Source of the DNA: JAVWGW01 sp036651575
Lineage (GTDB): Bacteria > Actinomycetota > Coriobacteriia > Coriobacteriales > Eggerthellaceae
Assembly (NCBI GenBank): GCA_036651575.1
Contig: JAVVXN010000003.1
Location: forward strand, 10,733-74,732
Length of the DNA stretch: 64,000 nucleotides
Direction of reading: 5' to 3'
Below, piece after piece: positions 34,304 through 42,867 of this stretch (position 1 is its first letter; every line of letters begins with the position of its first letter). The notes below the pieces were generated by a model. It was not told the origin of the DNA. It saw only the letters and a list, made by a program, of their open reading frames with translations, and searched no databases. The position numbers were made by a program, and so were the translations under genes.

Positions 34304-35368
34304 ATGATGGCACCGATGGAAGAGGATAACGCGCTCGTGATTTCTCTCGGCGTGGTCGCGTTGAACGAAGAGCTTTTTTTGCCGGATTTGCTCAACGACA
34401 TTCGGCAACAAGATTACCCTCACGACCTTCTTGAAATTATTTTGGTCGATGGCGGTTCTGATGATGAAACAAAAAATATCATGCTTCAATTTGCGCACAA
34501 TGAACGATCTTTTCGTGCTGTTGTGGTGCTTGATAATCCTCGGCGCATCCAAGCTGCTGGGTGGAATCGGGTGATTCGTGCTGCTGCGGGCGATGCTGTT
34601 ATTCGCGTCGATGCTCACGCCTCCCTTCCGGTCCACTTTGTTTCCGCCAACGCGCAAACGCTGATGGACGGTCATGACGTATGTGGCGGTACGCGTCCGA
34701 CGGCGGTGCCGAAACAGGATGAAACCCCCTGGCGGGAAACGTTGCATCGGGCTGAAGAATCGGCTTTTGGCAGCAGTGTGGCCGATTATCGCAAGGCGTT
34801 ACAACCCGGTTATGTCACCTCGGTTTTTCATGGAGCGTATCGGGTGGCGGTCTTTAAGGATGTGGGTGTTTTTGATGAACGCCTGGTGCGTACCGAAGAT
34901 AATGATCTGCACTATCGCATAAGACAGCGCGGTTACAAGATCTATTTTAACCCTGAAATAGCATCGGTTCAGTATGTGCGGGGATCGTTGCAAAAGATGC
35001 TCAAGCAAAAATATGGAAACGGATACTGGATAGGGCGTACCCTGTTCGTAAATCCTCGCTGTTTACAGCTTTATCACTTTGTGCCGGGCGTCTTTGTCGC
35101 GGCATGTCTGATCTGCGCTGTGGTGGGGCTGTGTGCTTCGTGGTGGCCGCTGATCTTACTCGGTGTGCTTTACGGCGTTGCCTGCATTGCGCTGGGTGTC
35201 AAGGCGGTCATAGGGGTAAAGAAAAAAAATATGACGATGCTTGTTCTTCCCCTCGTGTTTTGTGGCATCCACGTGTCGTATGGGGTGGGAACACTGCTGG
35301 GCATCGTGAGGGGTTTGTTTGGTGGATTGGGCGATTTTGATACCAGCTATACGGTAAAGTCACCATAA
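34304..35368 (+). CDS. family 2 glycosyltransferase (ExoA-like)
   Basis: 354 aa. GT2 core with SLGVVALNEELFLPDLL, LVDGGSDDETKNI and the metal site RVDAHASLP, then a segment with GAYRVAVFKDVGVFDERLVRTEDND, where Glu-Asp-Asn-Asp is the usual acceptor-side motif. Three membrane helices at the C-terminus (about 265-330). This is the layout of ExoA/succinoglycan-type transferases that act at the membrane on a lipid-linked acceptor. ATG 34304 follows AAAGGAAG; another in-frame ATG lies at 34268. First gene of the polymer cluster. Confidence 0.87.
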   Translation: MMAPMEEDNALVISLGVVALNEELFLPDLLNDIRQQDYPHDLLEIILVDGGSDDETKNIMLQFAHNERSFRAVVVLDNPRRIQAAGWNRVIRAAAGDAVIRVDAHASLPVHFVSANAQTLMDGHDVCGGTRPTAVPKQDETPWRETLHRAEESAFGSSVADYRKALQPGYVTSVFHGAYRVAVFKDVGVFDERLVRTEDNDLHYRIRQRGYKIYFNPEIASVQYVRGSLQKMLKQKYGNGYWIGRTLFVNPRCLQLYHFVPGVFVAACLICAVVGLCASWWPLILLGVLYGVACIALGVKAVIGVKKKNMTMLVLPLVFCGIHVSYGVGTLLGIVRGLFGGLGDFDTSYTVKSP

Positions 35369-35447
35369 GTATTCTCGGGCAGTTGATGCCGGTGAGATGG
35401 ATTGTTTTGGCAAAATGTCCGGAGTTTCCCGTTTGAATGGTGTGTAT

Positions 35448-36287
35448 ATGGTTGAGCAAACTGAGTTAAGAAAATTACAATTGGTGGAATTTGATCTCAT
35501 GAAGCGCTTTGCTGAAATTTGCGAAGCGCAAGGTCTTCGTTATTATCTGCTTGGCGGTACCTTGTTGGGTGCTGTTCGTCATGGGGGGTTTATCCCCTGG
35601 GATGATGACGTCGATCTGTGTATGCCACGAGAAGATTACGAACAATTTCTTGCAGGTGCTTCTGAGGCAATGGGAGACGACGGAATACGTATCGTCAGCA
35701 TCTACAGCGACGATACGTATCGTCAGGGTATGGCCAAGATGACGACGAGCAAGATGCAGATTATCAATCGTTCCGCCAACGAAGAGCGCGTAGAAGATGC
35801 CTGGATTGACATCATTCCTTTGGACGGTTTTCCTACCAAGACCCTCGCGGTTCTCTGTCATAAAGCGCGTCTTCTGTTTTGGAAGATCATGGATGCCACA
35901 GCGGAATTCGACTATGTTGTCGATACGAAAAGAAAACGGGGCGTGTTGGGATCGGTTGCTTTAAGGGTACTTGAGTTTCTCTGCCGATTCATTCGCCCGT
36001 TTGGATCCGACTATCACCGGGTGTTTATGCACACGGAAAAGGCGCTGAAGCGATATCCCTATGCCGAAAGCTCCTCGGCGATCAATCTGTATGCAGCACG
36101 CGGTTTTAAGGAAATATTCCCGGTCGAAATGCTCGGGGAGGGGCGTTTGATCGCCTTTGAGGGACGCGAGTTCGTTGCTCCTGTCGATTACGAAGCGGTT
36201 CTCGAAACGATCTACGGAGCAGATTACCTGACGCCTCCTCCCGAAAACGATCGCAACTGGCATAACTCTGAAGTGCTTCCTACCTAA
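35448..36287 (+). CDS. LicD-family phosphotransferase (1 of 2)
   Basis: 279 aa, LicD domain from residue 8 on: LRYYLLGGTLLGAVRHGGFIPWDDDVDL with the WDDDVD nucleotidyltransferase-like metal site at 51-56. LicD proteins move phosphocholine, ribitol phosphate or similar groups from a CDP donor to glycans. The two genes that follow make CDP-ribitol, so ribitol phosphate is a likely substrate. The start is uncertain: ATG 35448 begins at the domain but has only a weak ribosome-binding site; ATG 35415 and 35397 are in frame upstream. Confidence 0.87.
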   Translation: MVEQTELRKLQLVEFDLMKRFAEICEAQGLRYYLLGGTLLGAVRHGGFIPWDDDVDLCMPREDYEQFLAGASEAMGDDGIRIVSIYSDDTYRQGMAKMTTSKMQIINRSANEERVEDAWIDIIPLDGFPTKTLAVLCHKARLLFWKIMDATAEFDYVVDTKRKRGVLGSVALRVLEFLCRFIRPFGSDYHRVFMHTEKALKRYPYAESSSAINLYAARGFKEIFPVEMLGEGRLIAFEGREFVAPVDYEAVLETIYGADYLTPPPENDRNWHNSEVLPT

Positions 36288-36378
36288 TACCGATTGTGGG
36301 TTTTAGGTTCGTGCGTTCCTTTGGGGTATTGTTTTAAGATAAAATTAATCGAATACTTGTTTTTCACGGGAGGCTCAT

Positions 36379-37089
36379 ATGATATTCGGCGCAATTTTGG
36401 CTGGTGGTGTAGGTTCTCGCATGAATATAGATAGTATGCCGAAACAGTTTCTTCCTTTGGGAAGTAAGCCGATTTTCCTGCATACGCTCGAGAAGTTTCT
36501 TTTGTGCAGTGAGTTTGATGCGATCTATATTGGCGTTCATAAGGATTGGGTCGATTTTGTAAAGGATGCGCTGCTAGACTGCACCCCTTCAAAGATTCCC
36601 GTTCATATTGCCTGCGGGGGAGATGATCGCAACGAGACCATCATGCGGGTTATCGCGGACATCGAACGTGATTACGGAGTGCGCGATGACGATTTTATCG
36701 TTACTCACGATTCCGTTCGTCCCTTCGTGAAGCTTTCGATCATCAGGGAAAATATCGCTGCTGCGTCACGCTACGATGCGTGCGATACCGTTATCCCTGC
36801 AACGGATACCATCGTGGAATCAAGTGACGGCGATACGATCGAGGCCATTCCTTTGCGCAATACCATGTATCAGGGGCAAACGCCGCAAAGCTTTAGGATT
36901 TCGGTTTTGAAGAATATGTATAAAGATCTCGAGGTTGAACAGCGTTGTCTTTTGACGGATGCGTGCAAGATTTTGGTCATGAAAGGTCAGCCGGTTCATT
37001 TGGTTCAAGGCGATGTGACAAACATCAAGTTAACGACGGTGATGGACTACAAGGTCGCCCAGGCAATGCTGGAAAGCGGAGTCGAGTAA
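36379..37089 (+). CDS. D-ribitol-5-phosphate cytidylyltransferase (TarI/IspD family)
   Basis: 236 aa, IspD-fold nucleotidyltransferase: LAGGVGSRM at 7-15 and PKQFLPLG at 21-28 bind CTP; THDSVRPFV and the C-terminal VQGDVTNIKLTT complete the pattern. The IspD and TarI enzymes look alike. The adjacent TarJ-like reductase, 3 bases after the stop, points to TarI: ribitol-5-phosphate + CTP giving CDP-ribitol. ATG 36379 follows GGGAGGC. CDP-ribitol feeds teichoic acid or capsule synthesis. Confidence 0.88.
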   Translation: MIFGAILAGGVGSRMNIDSMPKQFLPLGSKPIFLHTLEKFLLCSEFDAIYIGVHKDWVDFVKDALLDCTPSKIPVHIACGGDDRNETIMRVIADIERDYGVRDDDFIVTHDSVRPFVKLSIIRENIAAASRYDACDTVIPATDTIVESSDGDTIEAIPLRNTMYQGQTPQSFRISVLKNMYKDLEVEQRCLLTDACKILVMKGQPVHLVQGDVTNIKLTTVMDYKVAQAMLESGVE

Positions 37090-37092
37090 GCG

Positions 37093-38106
37093 ATGATCAA
37101 TAACGTGTATCAGTTGGTTTCACCAAAAACCATCGTCGTTAAATTCGAAGACATGATCACTGAAGGTAAAGTGCTGATTCGTCCTCGATATATGGCGCTC
37201 TGTCATGCCGATCAACGATATTTTCAGGGAAGGCGCGACCCTCGGGTGATGCGCCAGAAACTTCCCATGGCACTGATCCATGAATGCATGGGAGAAGTCG
37301 TCTCCGATGCTTCCGGCACGTTTTCGCTTGGCGAAAACGTGGTGATGATTCCCAATGTTGCCGGCCGCGCTGACGAAGGCCTCTATGAAAATTATTCGGA
37401 GGGATCGGGCTTTCTGTCCAGCGGGCGAGATGGCTTCATGCGTGAACTGGTAAACCTCTGTTCTGACCGGGTTGTTTCTTGTACGGGAATCGACCCCCGG
37501 GTTGCTGCGATCACTGAATTTGTGAGCGTGACAGCCCATGCGGCCAGTCGTTTTGAGGCCGCAGCTCATCCGAGAAAAGAGCGCATAGCGATCATCGGTG
37601 ATGGGTCGTTGGCGTATGTCATGGCCTGTATGCTCTCCGCCCTGTATCCGTTGAGCGCCTTGATCGTTGTCGGTCGCAATCAGGAAAAACTCAACCTGTT
37701 TTCCTTTGTCTCGGAACGCTATCTCACCGATGCGCTGCCCGATGATTTACATTTTGATCATGCTTTCGAGTGTGCCGGTGGGGAGGGATCGATGGCGGCG
37801 ATCGATACGGTTATTTCCCGCATCAATCCACAGGGTGTGCTCATGTTGCTTGGGGTCAGCGAACAATCTGTCCCTATTTTTACCCGTAACGTACTCGAAA
37901 AAGGCATGACTTTGATTGGCTGTTCGCGTTCGGGCCGAAAAGATTTTGAGACAGCACTTTCTGTTATGAGGAAATCTGACATCCAGCAGCGGTTGAAACA
38001 GATCATTTTCGTTGACGCGCCCGTTCGCGATGTTAAAGATATCAAACGCGCATTCGCAACCGATCTGCAGACGCCTTTTAAGACGGTCTTTGGGTGGGAT
38101 ATGTAA
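37093..38106 (+). CDS. ribulose-5-phosphate reductase (TarJ-like alcohol dehydrogenase)
   Basis: 337 aa, medium-chain dehydrogenase. Zinc-type ligands Cys37 (ALCHADQRYF) and His63-Glu64 (LIHECMGE), then a Rossmann part with IIGDGSLAYVMACML. The family turns ribulose-5-phosphate into ribitol-5-phosphate with NADPH, the step before TarI. TarI and TarJ are next to each other here, as in staphylococci and Haemophilus Bcs/Acs clusters. The stop overlaps the next start by one base (TAATG). Confidence 0.88.
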   Translation: MINNVYQLVSPKTIVVKFEDMITEGKVLIRPRYMALCHADQRYFQGRRDPRVMRQKLPMALIHECMGEVVSDASGTFSLGENVVMIPNVAGRADEGLYENYSEGSGFLSSGRDGFMRELVNLCSDRVVSCTGIDPRVAAITEFVSVTAHAASRFEAAAHPRKERIAIIGDGSLAYVMACMLSALYPLSALIVVGRNQEKLNLFSFVSERYLTDALPDDLHFDHAFECAGGEGSMAAIDTVISRINPQGVLMLLGVSEQSVPIFTRNVLEKGMTLIGCSRSGRKDFETALSVMRKSDIQQRLKQIIFVDAPVRDVKDIKRAFATDLQTPFKTVFGWDM

Positions 38107-39821
38107 TGGCGAAAGTCGCGACTTCGCCCTTGGATCTTTCCGTTCACTCCCTTCTGGGTGTTGTTTTCGGCGTATCTTTCCCTGGTTCTATCGTGCTTTT
38201 TGCAACGGGTATGTGCTTCCAGGATTTTACGGTTGCTTTGGTGGGGGTGCTGGCTCTTTGGGCATCCAATATGCTCTACGCGTGTCTTGATGTGAAGAAT
38301 CGGTTGCTGTTGCTTTTTTGCCATATGGGTATAGCTTTGTTTTTGCTATCTCGTCCCTTCGTGGCTCTTTTTGACCCCCGTCGCGGATGGCTTCTTTCGA
38401 GCGTTGAGACGACGAATTTTGCCCTTTGGGCAATTTTTCTTGCGCTCTTTTTTCTGTGTGCAGGAACTGCCGTGTACGAATTGATGAGTAAGGGCAACGC
38501 GCGGTGGTATCGGCAAAAAAAGGGGCTTTTCAAGAAAAAAATTCAGCCATCGCCTTCCATAAACCCTCTTATAAAGGTGCAAAAGCTTTCGAAAAGCGAG
38601 CGGATAGCGTGCATTCGCACGGCTGCATTGGTCTGCTTTTTGGTGTGCCTTGTCGGTTCGTTGATCTTGGGTTATCAGAAGCTTTCCTATATGCAGGGCT
38701 TGCGCTACGAAGAGTATTACCTCATCAATGTTGACGAGCACTCGTCGTGGATCATCACGACTTTGAGCGTGATGACGCCCTACCTGCTCTGTGCCTATCT
38801 CGCAACACTTCCCAAGCGTCGACCCACGATGATCTGTCTCGTCTTCTATATTATTACGACGATTCCGATGCTGATCATCGGCTCTCGGAATGATTTTGTG
38901 CTCGCTGTTTTGTTCTCGCTGCTCTATTTTGTGCTTCGCAATGTTATCGATGACGAGAAGTGGATTGGACGAAAAGAAGCTATTGTTATCTTGGTGGGCA
39001 TCCCTATCGGAGTTTTCTTTATGGGTCTTTTGACCTACGTCAGAGCCGGGGGAGGAACGACTCCCGATGGGTTTATTGCGCAGATAGTTGACGCTTTCTA
39101 TAAGCAGGGAGTGACCTTTACTGTCTTGGGGCGCGGCTACGATGTCAATCCTCAAATTCAAGATCTTGGTTTTAAATTTTTCACTCTCGGATCGCTTATT
39201 TCGAATATAACGCAGGGATTTATTGGTCAAACGTTTCTTGGCTTCACTGATTTGGGTTCGATAAACAGTGCCGAATTGGCCTTGCACGGCAATGCTTACG
39301 CGCATACGATGTCCTTTTTTGCTCATTCCAATTATCTGGGAGGGGAGGGATACGGTTCCTCGTTTGTCCTGGAAGCCTATGCTGATTTTGGATATGCCGG
39401 CATTGCGGTGATCAGCTTTTTGTTGGGTCTTTGTTTTGCGGGGCTTTCGCGGGCAATCGGGAAAACTTGGTTTATGGGAATGGTAGCCCTCATGTCTCTT
39501 TTCGGAGCCTTTCACATGGCGCGCGGTTCCGCAATGGAATGGATCGAGTTCATTTGGAGCACACGGTTTTGGTTTGCGATGGCTTTTTTGGCGGTCGTCT
39601 TTGTGTGCTTCGTTCTTCTGAGAGGTTATACGACAAAAACAGCTCCTTCGGTAAAGATGAGCATCGCGACTTTACCGAGTTTATCTGGGTCAACCCGTTC
39701 TTCAATGCTTGATTGCATATCGGTGGCTGGGTTGAACGAGAATGCTTTGGAGTGTTGTAATAAATATGGTATGCCTGTGGTTGGGTGTCAACAGCCCAAG
39801 CGCAAGCGGAAACGAAATTGA
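38106..39821 (+). CDS. Wzy-type polysaccharide polymerase
   Basis: 571 aa with about 12 membrane helices and a large central loop. It has the O-antigen/capsule polymerase pattern: helices to about residue 145, a hydrophilic segment with TTLSVMTPYLLCAYLATLPKRRP, RNDFVLAVLFSLLYFV, then a loop with YVRAGGGTTPDG and a late SFFAHSNYLGGEGYGSSFVLEAYADFG. Arg-rich loops are typical of Wzy. It joins lipid-linked repeat units outside the membrane. It overlaps the TarJ gene by one base and precedes a Wzz protein. Confidence 0.8.
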   Translation: MAKVATSPLDLSVHSLLGVVFGVSFPGSIVLFATGMCFQDFTVALVGVLALWASNMLYACLDVKNRLLLLFCHMGIALFLLSRPFVALFDPRRGWLLSSVETTNFALWAIFLALFFLCAGTAVYELMSKGNARWYRQKKGLFKKKIQPSPSINPLIKVQKLSKSERIACIRTAALVCFLVCLVGSLILGYQKLSYMQGLRYEEYYLINVDEHSSWIITTLSVMTPYLLCAYLATLPKRRPTMICLVFYIITTIPMLIIGSRNDFVLAVLFSLLYFVLRNVIDDEKWIGRKEAIVILVGIPIGVFFMGLLTYVRAGGGTTPDGFIAQIVDAFYKQGVTFTVLGRGYDVNPQIQDLGFKFFTLGSLISNITQGFIGQTFLGFTDLGSINSAELALHGNAYAHTMSFFAHSNYLGGEGYGSSFVLEAYADFGYAGIAVISFLLGLCFAGLSRAIGKTWFMGMVALMSLFGAFHMARGSAMEWIEFIWSTRFWFAMAFLAVVFVCFVLLRGYTTKTAPSVKMSIATLPSLSGSTRSSMLDCISVAGLNENALECCNKYGMPVVGCQQPKRKRKRN

Positions 39822-39830
39822 GGTATCTCT

Positions 39831-40907
39831 ATGTTTGATTTTGTAGCAATATTCGAAAGCATTAAACGTCATTGGATGTGGGTTCTTCTCGTTACGGCGC
39901 TGTGCGTTTGTACGGGTGCGGCTTTGTCGTTGGTAAAGGATGGCTCCATTGAGACCGAGCCTCAATACACGGCAGAGGCAACGCTGTATTTTAATGCCTA
40001 TGCCTCCGATGCCGTGGAGGATTTCAACTATCGCGTTGACGATAATCTGCTTGCAACCGACGTGCGTCGTGCGGTAATCAGTAAAGAAGTTGCTGGTGAA
40101 GTACGTAATAAGCTTGGTGAAGAAGTGAAGATTTCCTCGCCGTTCTGGATCAATGAAAAGACAAACGGGAATTTTGCGACGCGTTTTATCTTTGTTGATG
40201 CAACGGCAAACAATGCTGATTTGGCCGTAGAGGCCGCAAACCTTGCTGCAGAGAAAACGGTACAAGTGGTAAGGGATACTCTGCCGGTAACGAAGGTCGA
40301 GATTACGAGCCCTGCGTCGTTGAAGGTCACGGGTTTGAATAAGGCTGCCGATTTTGGAACAGAAAAGATTGTCACCAGCAGTGTCGATGCGCCCGTAACC
40401 GCTGGTTCGGGAGTGAGTTTGAAAAATATCTTGATATATGGATTCGCTGGGCTGTTTGTGTCGGTTCTTGCGTTTGTCTTGTACGATATCATTTCGCGAA
40501 AAATTCGTTCTCCGCATGATATCGAACGACTTCTCGATGTTCCGGTAATTGCGGTGTGTTCGGGAGTCGACGATGCTGATCTCGTCGGGGAAGATATTCG
40601 CGTTTTGTTGCGTAACAATGAGCTCGATACGATGATCGTGGTAGGGTTTGCTTCGCAGGATGAGCCTGAACAATGGGCGCTTCGCCTTAAGTCTTGTATG
40701 GGGGACATGGTTGTTGGTGGCGTTGTGGCACCTCTAGCCGGTTCGGTTGCCCGCATTGCGGAAGCTTCGAGTGTGGTGCTTTCCGTGCGACAGGGTGCTG
40801 CGACCGGTTCTGAAATTCGTCGAGCGATTGAGAAGCTCAAGATTGCAGGAACACCTATCTTGGGTGCGGTGTTCGTTGCGAAACAAAAGCGTTCGAAGAA
40901 AGGATAG
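39831..40907 (+). CDS. Wzz-type chain-length protein with degenerate kinase-like C-terminal domain
   Basis: 358 aa. Membrane helices at residues 15-35 and 200-220 flank an extracellular domain of about 160 residues, the polysaccharide co-polymerase layout. The cytosolic part (225-358) begins RSPHDIERLLDVPVIAV, as in tyrosine autokinases (BY-kinases). It ends with VVLSVRQGAATGSEIRRAIEKL and GTPILGAVFV, matching the last strands of such a kinase. The Walker A position (about 271-280) reads VGFASQDEPE, with no GKS/T, and there is no C-terminal tyrosine cluster. It likely sets chain length without kinase activity. Confidence 0.82.
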   Translation: MFDFVAIFESIKRHWMWVLLVTALCVCTGAALSLVKDGSIETEPQYTAEATLYFNAYASDAVEDFNYRVDDNLLATDVRRAVISKEVAGEVRNKLGEEVKISSPFWINEKTNGNFATRFIFVDATANNADLAVEAANLAAEKTVQVVRDTLPVTKVEITSPASLKVTGLNKAADFGTEKIVTSSVDAPVTAGSGVSLKNILIYGFAGLFVSVLAFVLYDIISRKIRSPHDIERLLDVPVIAVCSGVDDADLVGEDIRVLLRNNELDTMIVVGFASQDEPEQWALRLKSCMGDMVVGGVVAPLAGSVARIAEASSVVLSVRQGAATGSEIRRAIEKLKIAGTPILGAVFVAKQKRSKKG

Positions 40908-40935
40908 GTGCGCCTTTTAGGGTTGTCGTGTCACT

Positions 40936-41760
40936 ATGGATTCCTTAGATAAAAAGCGAGAATACTTGACCCTGCAACAGCTTCAGTCTGTTGCGCTTGA
41001 GTTGCTCCTTGATTTTGACGCTTTCTGTAAGGGTCATGGGGTTTCCTATGCCTTGTGCGGGGGCTCTATGTTGGGAGCTGCTCGGCATCAGGGTTTTATT
41101 CCTTGGGATGACGACATTGATGTGATGCTGCTTCGCTCCGAGTACGACAAACTTCTTTCGCTGGCACCCGAGGCATCTCTTGACGGTAACCATGCGCTCG
41201 TTTCCGTTCGTGATAAAACCTTTGCGCGTGATTATGCGCGCTATATTCGTAAGGATTTTGGGAAAGAAGAAGACGAAACGACAGAGGAAGATTGTCCCTG
41301 GATTGGTGTCGATATATTTCCGATAGATTTCATATCGGATAGTGATGAGCTGTTTGTGCGGCAATTGCGCGATCGACGTTTTTGGCACGAACTGGTGGTG
41401 ACGTGCTCTTCTCCTTTCAATGCGGGAAGTACGTTTGTGAAGAAATGGGTGCGAAACATCATTCGTCCTTTTGCCTTTGCTTACGGTCGTTTTCGTGCGG
41501 CGGAAAAAAGTGAGGCGATCTGCAAGCGATTTAACGATTCTCCGGGTCGTGATATCGCTATCGTGTGCGGAATGTACGGCACGAAAGAGCGCTGGTCGTC
41601 TTCGGGATATCAGCCATTGATCGAGGTGCCCTTCGAGGGGCACCTACTTCCCGCCCCACATGATTTCGACGCGTATCTTTCGGCAATCTATGGCGACTAT
41701 ATGCAGCTCCCTCCTGAAAACAAAAGGAAGCCATCGCATATCCGAGCGTGGAAGCTATGA
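40936..41760 (+). CDS. LicD-family phosphotransferase (2 of 2)
   Basis: 274 aa. The LicD motif CGGSMLGAARHQGFIPWDDDIDV with WDDDID at 57-62 is intact. It is clearly related to the gene at 35448 but longer at its ends and more divergent. It sits directly before an aminotransferase and a cytidylyltransferase fusion, so its donor may be the product of those two rather than CDP-ribitol. ATG 40936 has a weak ribosome-binding site. Confidence 0.87.
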   Translation: MDSLDKKREYLTLQQLQSVALELLLDFDAFCKGHGVSYALCGGSMLGAARHQGFIPWDDDIDVMLLRSEYDKLLSLAPEASLDGNHALVSVRDKTFARDYARYIRKDFGKEEDETTEEDCPWIGVDIFPIDFISDSDELFVRQLRDRRFWHELVVTCSSPFNAGSTFVKKWVRNIIRPFAFAYGRFRAAEKSEAICKRFNDSPGRDIAIVCGMYGTKERWSSSGYQPLIEVPFEGHLLPAPHDFDAYLSAIYGDYMQLPPENKRKPSHIRAWKL

Positions 41761-41787
41761 TGAAGCTTACTATCTAGGAGGCAGTTT

Positions 41788-42867
41788 ATGTTGAATTTTA
41801 CTGTCGGTCCCGTTCAGATGCGCGAAGAAGTGCGTATGATGGCGGCCGATCAGATACCGTATTTTCGTACCCCTGAGTTTTCTCAAACCATGGTTGAAAA
41901 CGAAGCCCTTTTTCTCAAATTTGCTTTTGCTCCCGCCGACTCGCGTGCTGTTTTTTTAACGGGATCGGGCACGGCGGGTATGGAAGCGAGCGTCATTAAT
42001 ACGTTGACTTCGGAAGATAAGGTGCTTGTCGTAAATGGCGGCAGCTTCGGGCAGCGTTTTGTGCGTCTGTGTGAAATTCATAAAATTCCCTGTTCGGTCA
42101 TTGAGTTGGGTTTTGGCACGCCGCTTGTCGAATCCGATTTGTCTGCCTATGAGGGCCAGGGCTATACGGCCTTTTTAGTCAACCTCGATGAAACATCTAC
42201 GGGGGTGCTCTACGATCTTGCCTTGATTCATGATTTTTGCCGCCGCAATGCTCTTTTCTTGATTGTTGATGCCATCAGCGCGTTTCTCGCTGATCCCATC
42301 GATATGGCCGCCTATGAAATCGACGTTATGATTGCCGGTTCGCAAAAGGCCTTAGCGGTTGCTCCCGGAGTTTCTGTGCTGGCCTTATCTCCTGTCGCAC
42401 AGCAGCGTATTGCGGCTATCGATTCGGGGTGTCTCTACCTGGATTTAGAAAGCGCTCTTCACGATGGGGAACGCGGCCAAACACCCTTTACGCCGGCCGT
42501 CGGTATTTTGCAGCAAATCAATAGGCGGTTGCAGCAAATTGACCGATTGGGAGTCGCTGCCGAAATCGAGCGAGTGGCTTTGCAGGCGCGTGACTTCAGG
42601 GATCGCATTGCCGTTTTGCCGTTTGAGCTGTTCTCGAAAGCTCCCACCAACGCGGTTACCGCTCTTTACTCCAAAGACCGGCTTGCAAAAACAATATTTT
42701 CCGTTCTGAAGGATGAATATGGTATGTGGGTCTGTCCGAATGGCGGCGCGCTTGCCGAAACGGTTTTCCGTGTCGGTCATATTGGTGATTTGACTTCAGC
42801 GGACAATGAAACACTCGTTGCGGCCTTGCTCGATATGCAAGATCGTGGTTTTTTGGAGGGTCGATAA
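41788..42867 (+). CDS. class V aminotransferase (PhnW/SgaA-like)
   Basis: 359 aa PLP enzyme. PLP-lysine Lys187 lies in AGSQKALA, Asp161 in VDAISAF, and the phosphate-binding GSGTAGMEA at 59-67. It starts with FTVGPVQM, as do serine-pyruvate and 2-aminoethylphosphonate aminotransferases. The substrate is unknown. The neighbouring genes (LicD and a cytidylyltransferase) suggest it makes an amino-alcohol or aminophosphonate that is then activated with CTP. No PEP mutase is seen. ATG 41788 follows TAGGAGG. The next gene starts on the very next base. Confidence 0.85.
   Translation: MLNFTVGPVQMREEVRMMAADQIPYFRTPEFSQTMVENEALFLKFAFAPADSRAVFLTGSGTAGMEASVINTLTSEDKVLVVNGGSFGQRFVRLCEIHKIPCSVIELGFGTPLVESDLSAYEGQGYTAFLVNLDETSTGVLYDLALIHDFCRRNALFLIVDAISAFLADPIDMAAYEIDVMIAGSQKALAVAPGVSVLALSPVAQQRIAAIDSGCLYLDLESALHDGERGQTPFTPAVGILQQINRRLQQIDRLGVAAEIERVALQARDFRDRIAVLPFELFSKAPTNAVTALYSKDRLAKTIFSVLKDEYGMWVCPNGGALAETVFRVGHIGDLTSADNETLVAALLDMQDRGFLEGR

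Noticed and set aside
36379..37089. IspD of isoprenoid synthesis
   Set aside because: Same fold, but the adjacent TarJ-like reductase and LicD make TarI more likely; not fully excluded.
38346..39515. 389-codon open frame on the minus strand under the wzy gene
   Set aside because: A mirror of the codon use of the polymerase gene; Arg/Lys-rich with no domain.
41788..42867. Aminoethylphosphonate transaminase in a phosphonate pathway
   Set aside because: Family resemblance only; no PEP mutase or phosphonopyruvate decarboxylase gene is near.
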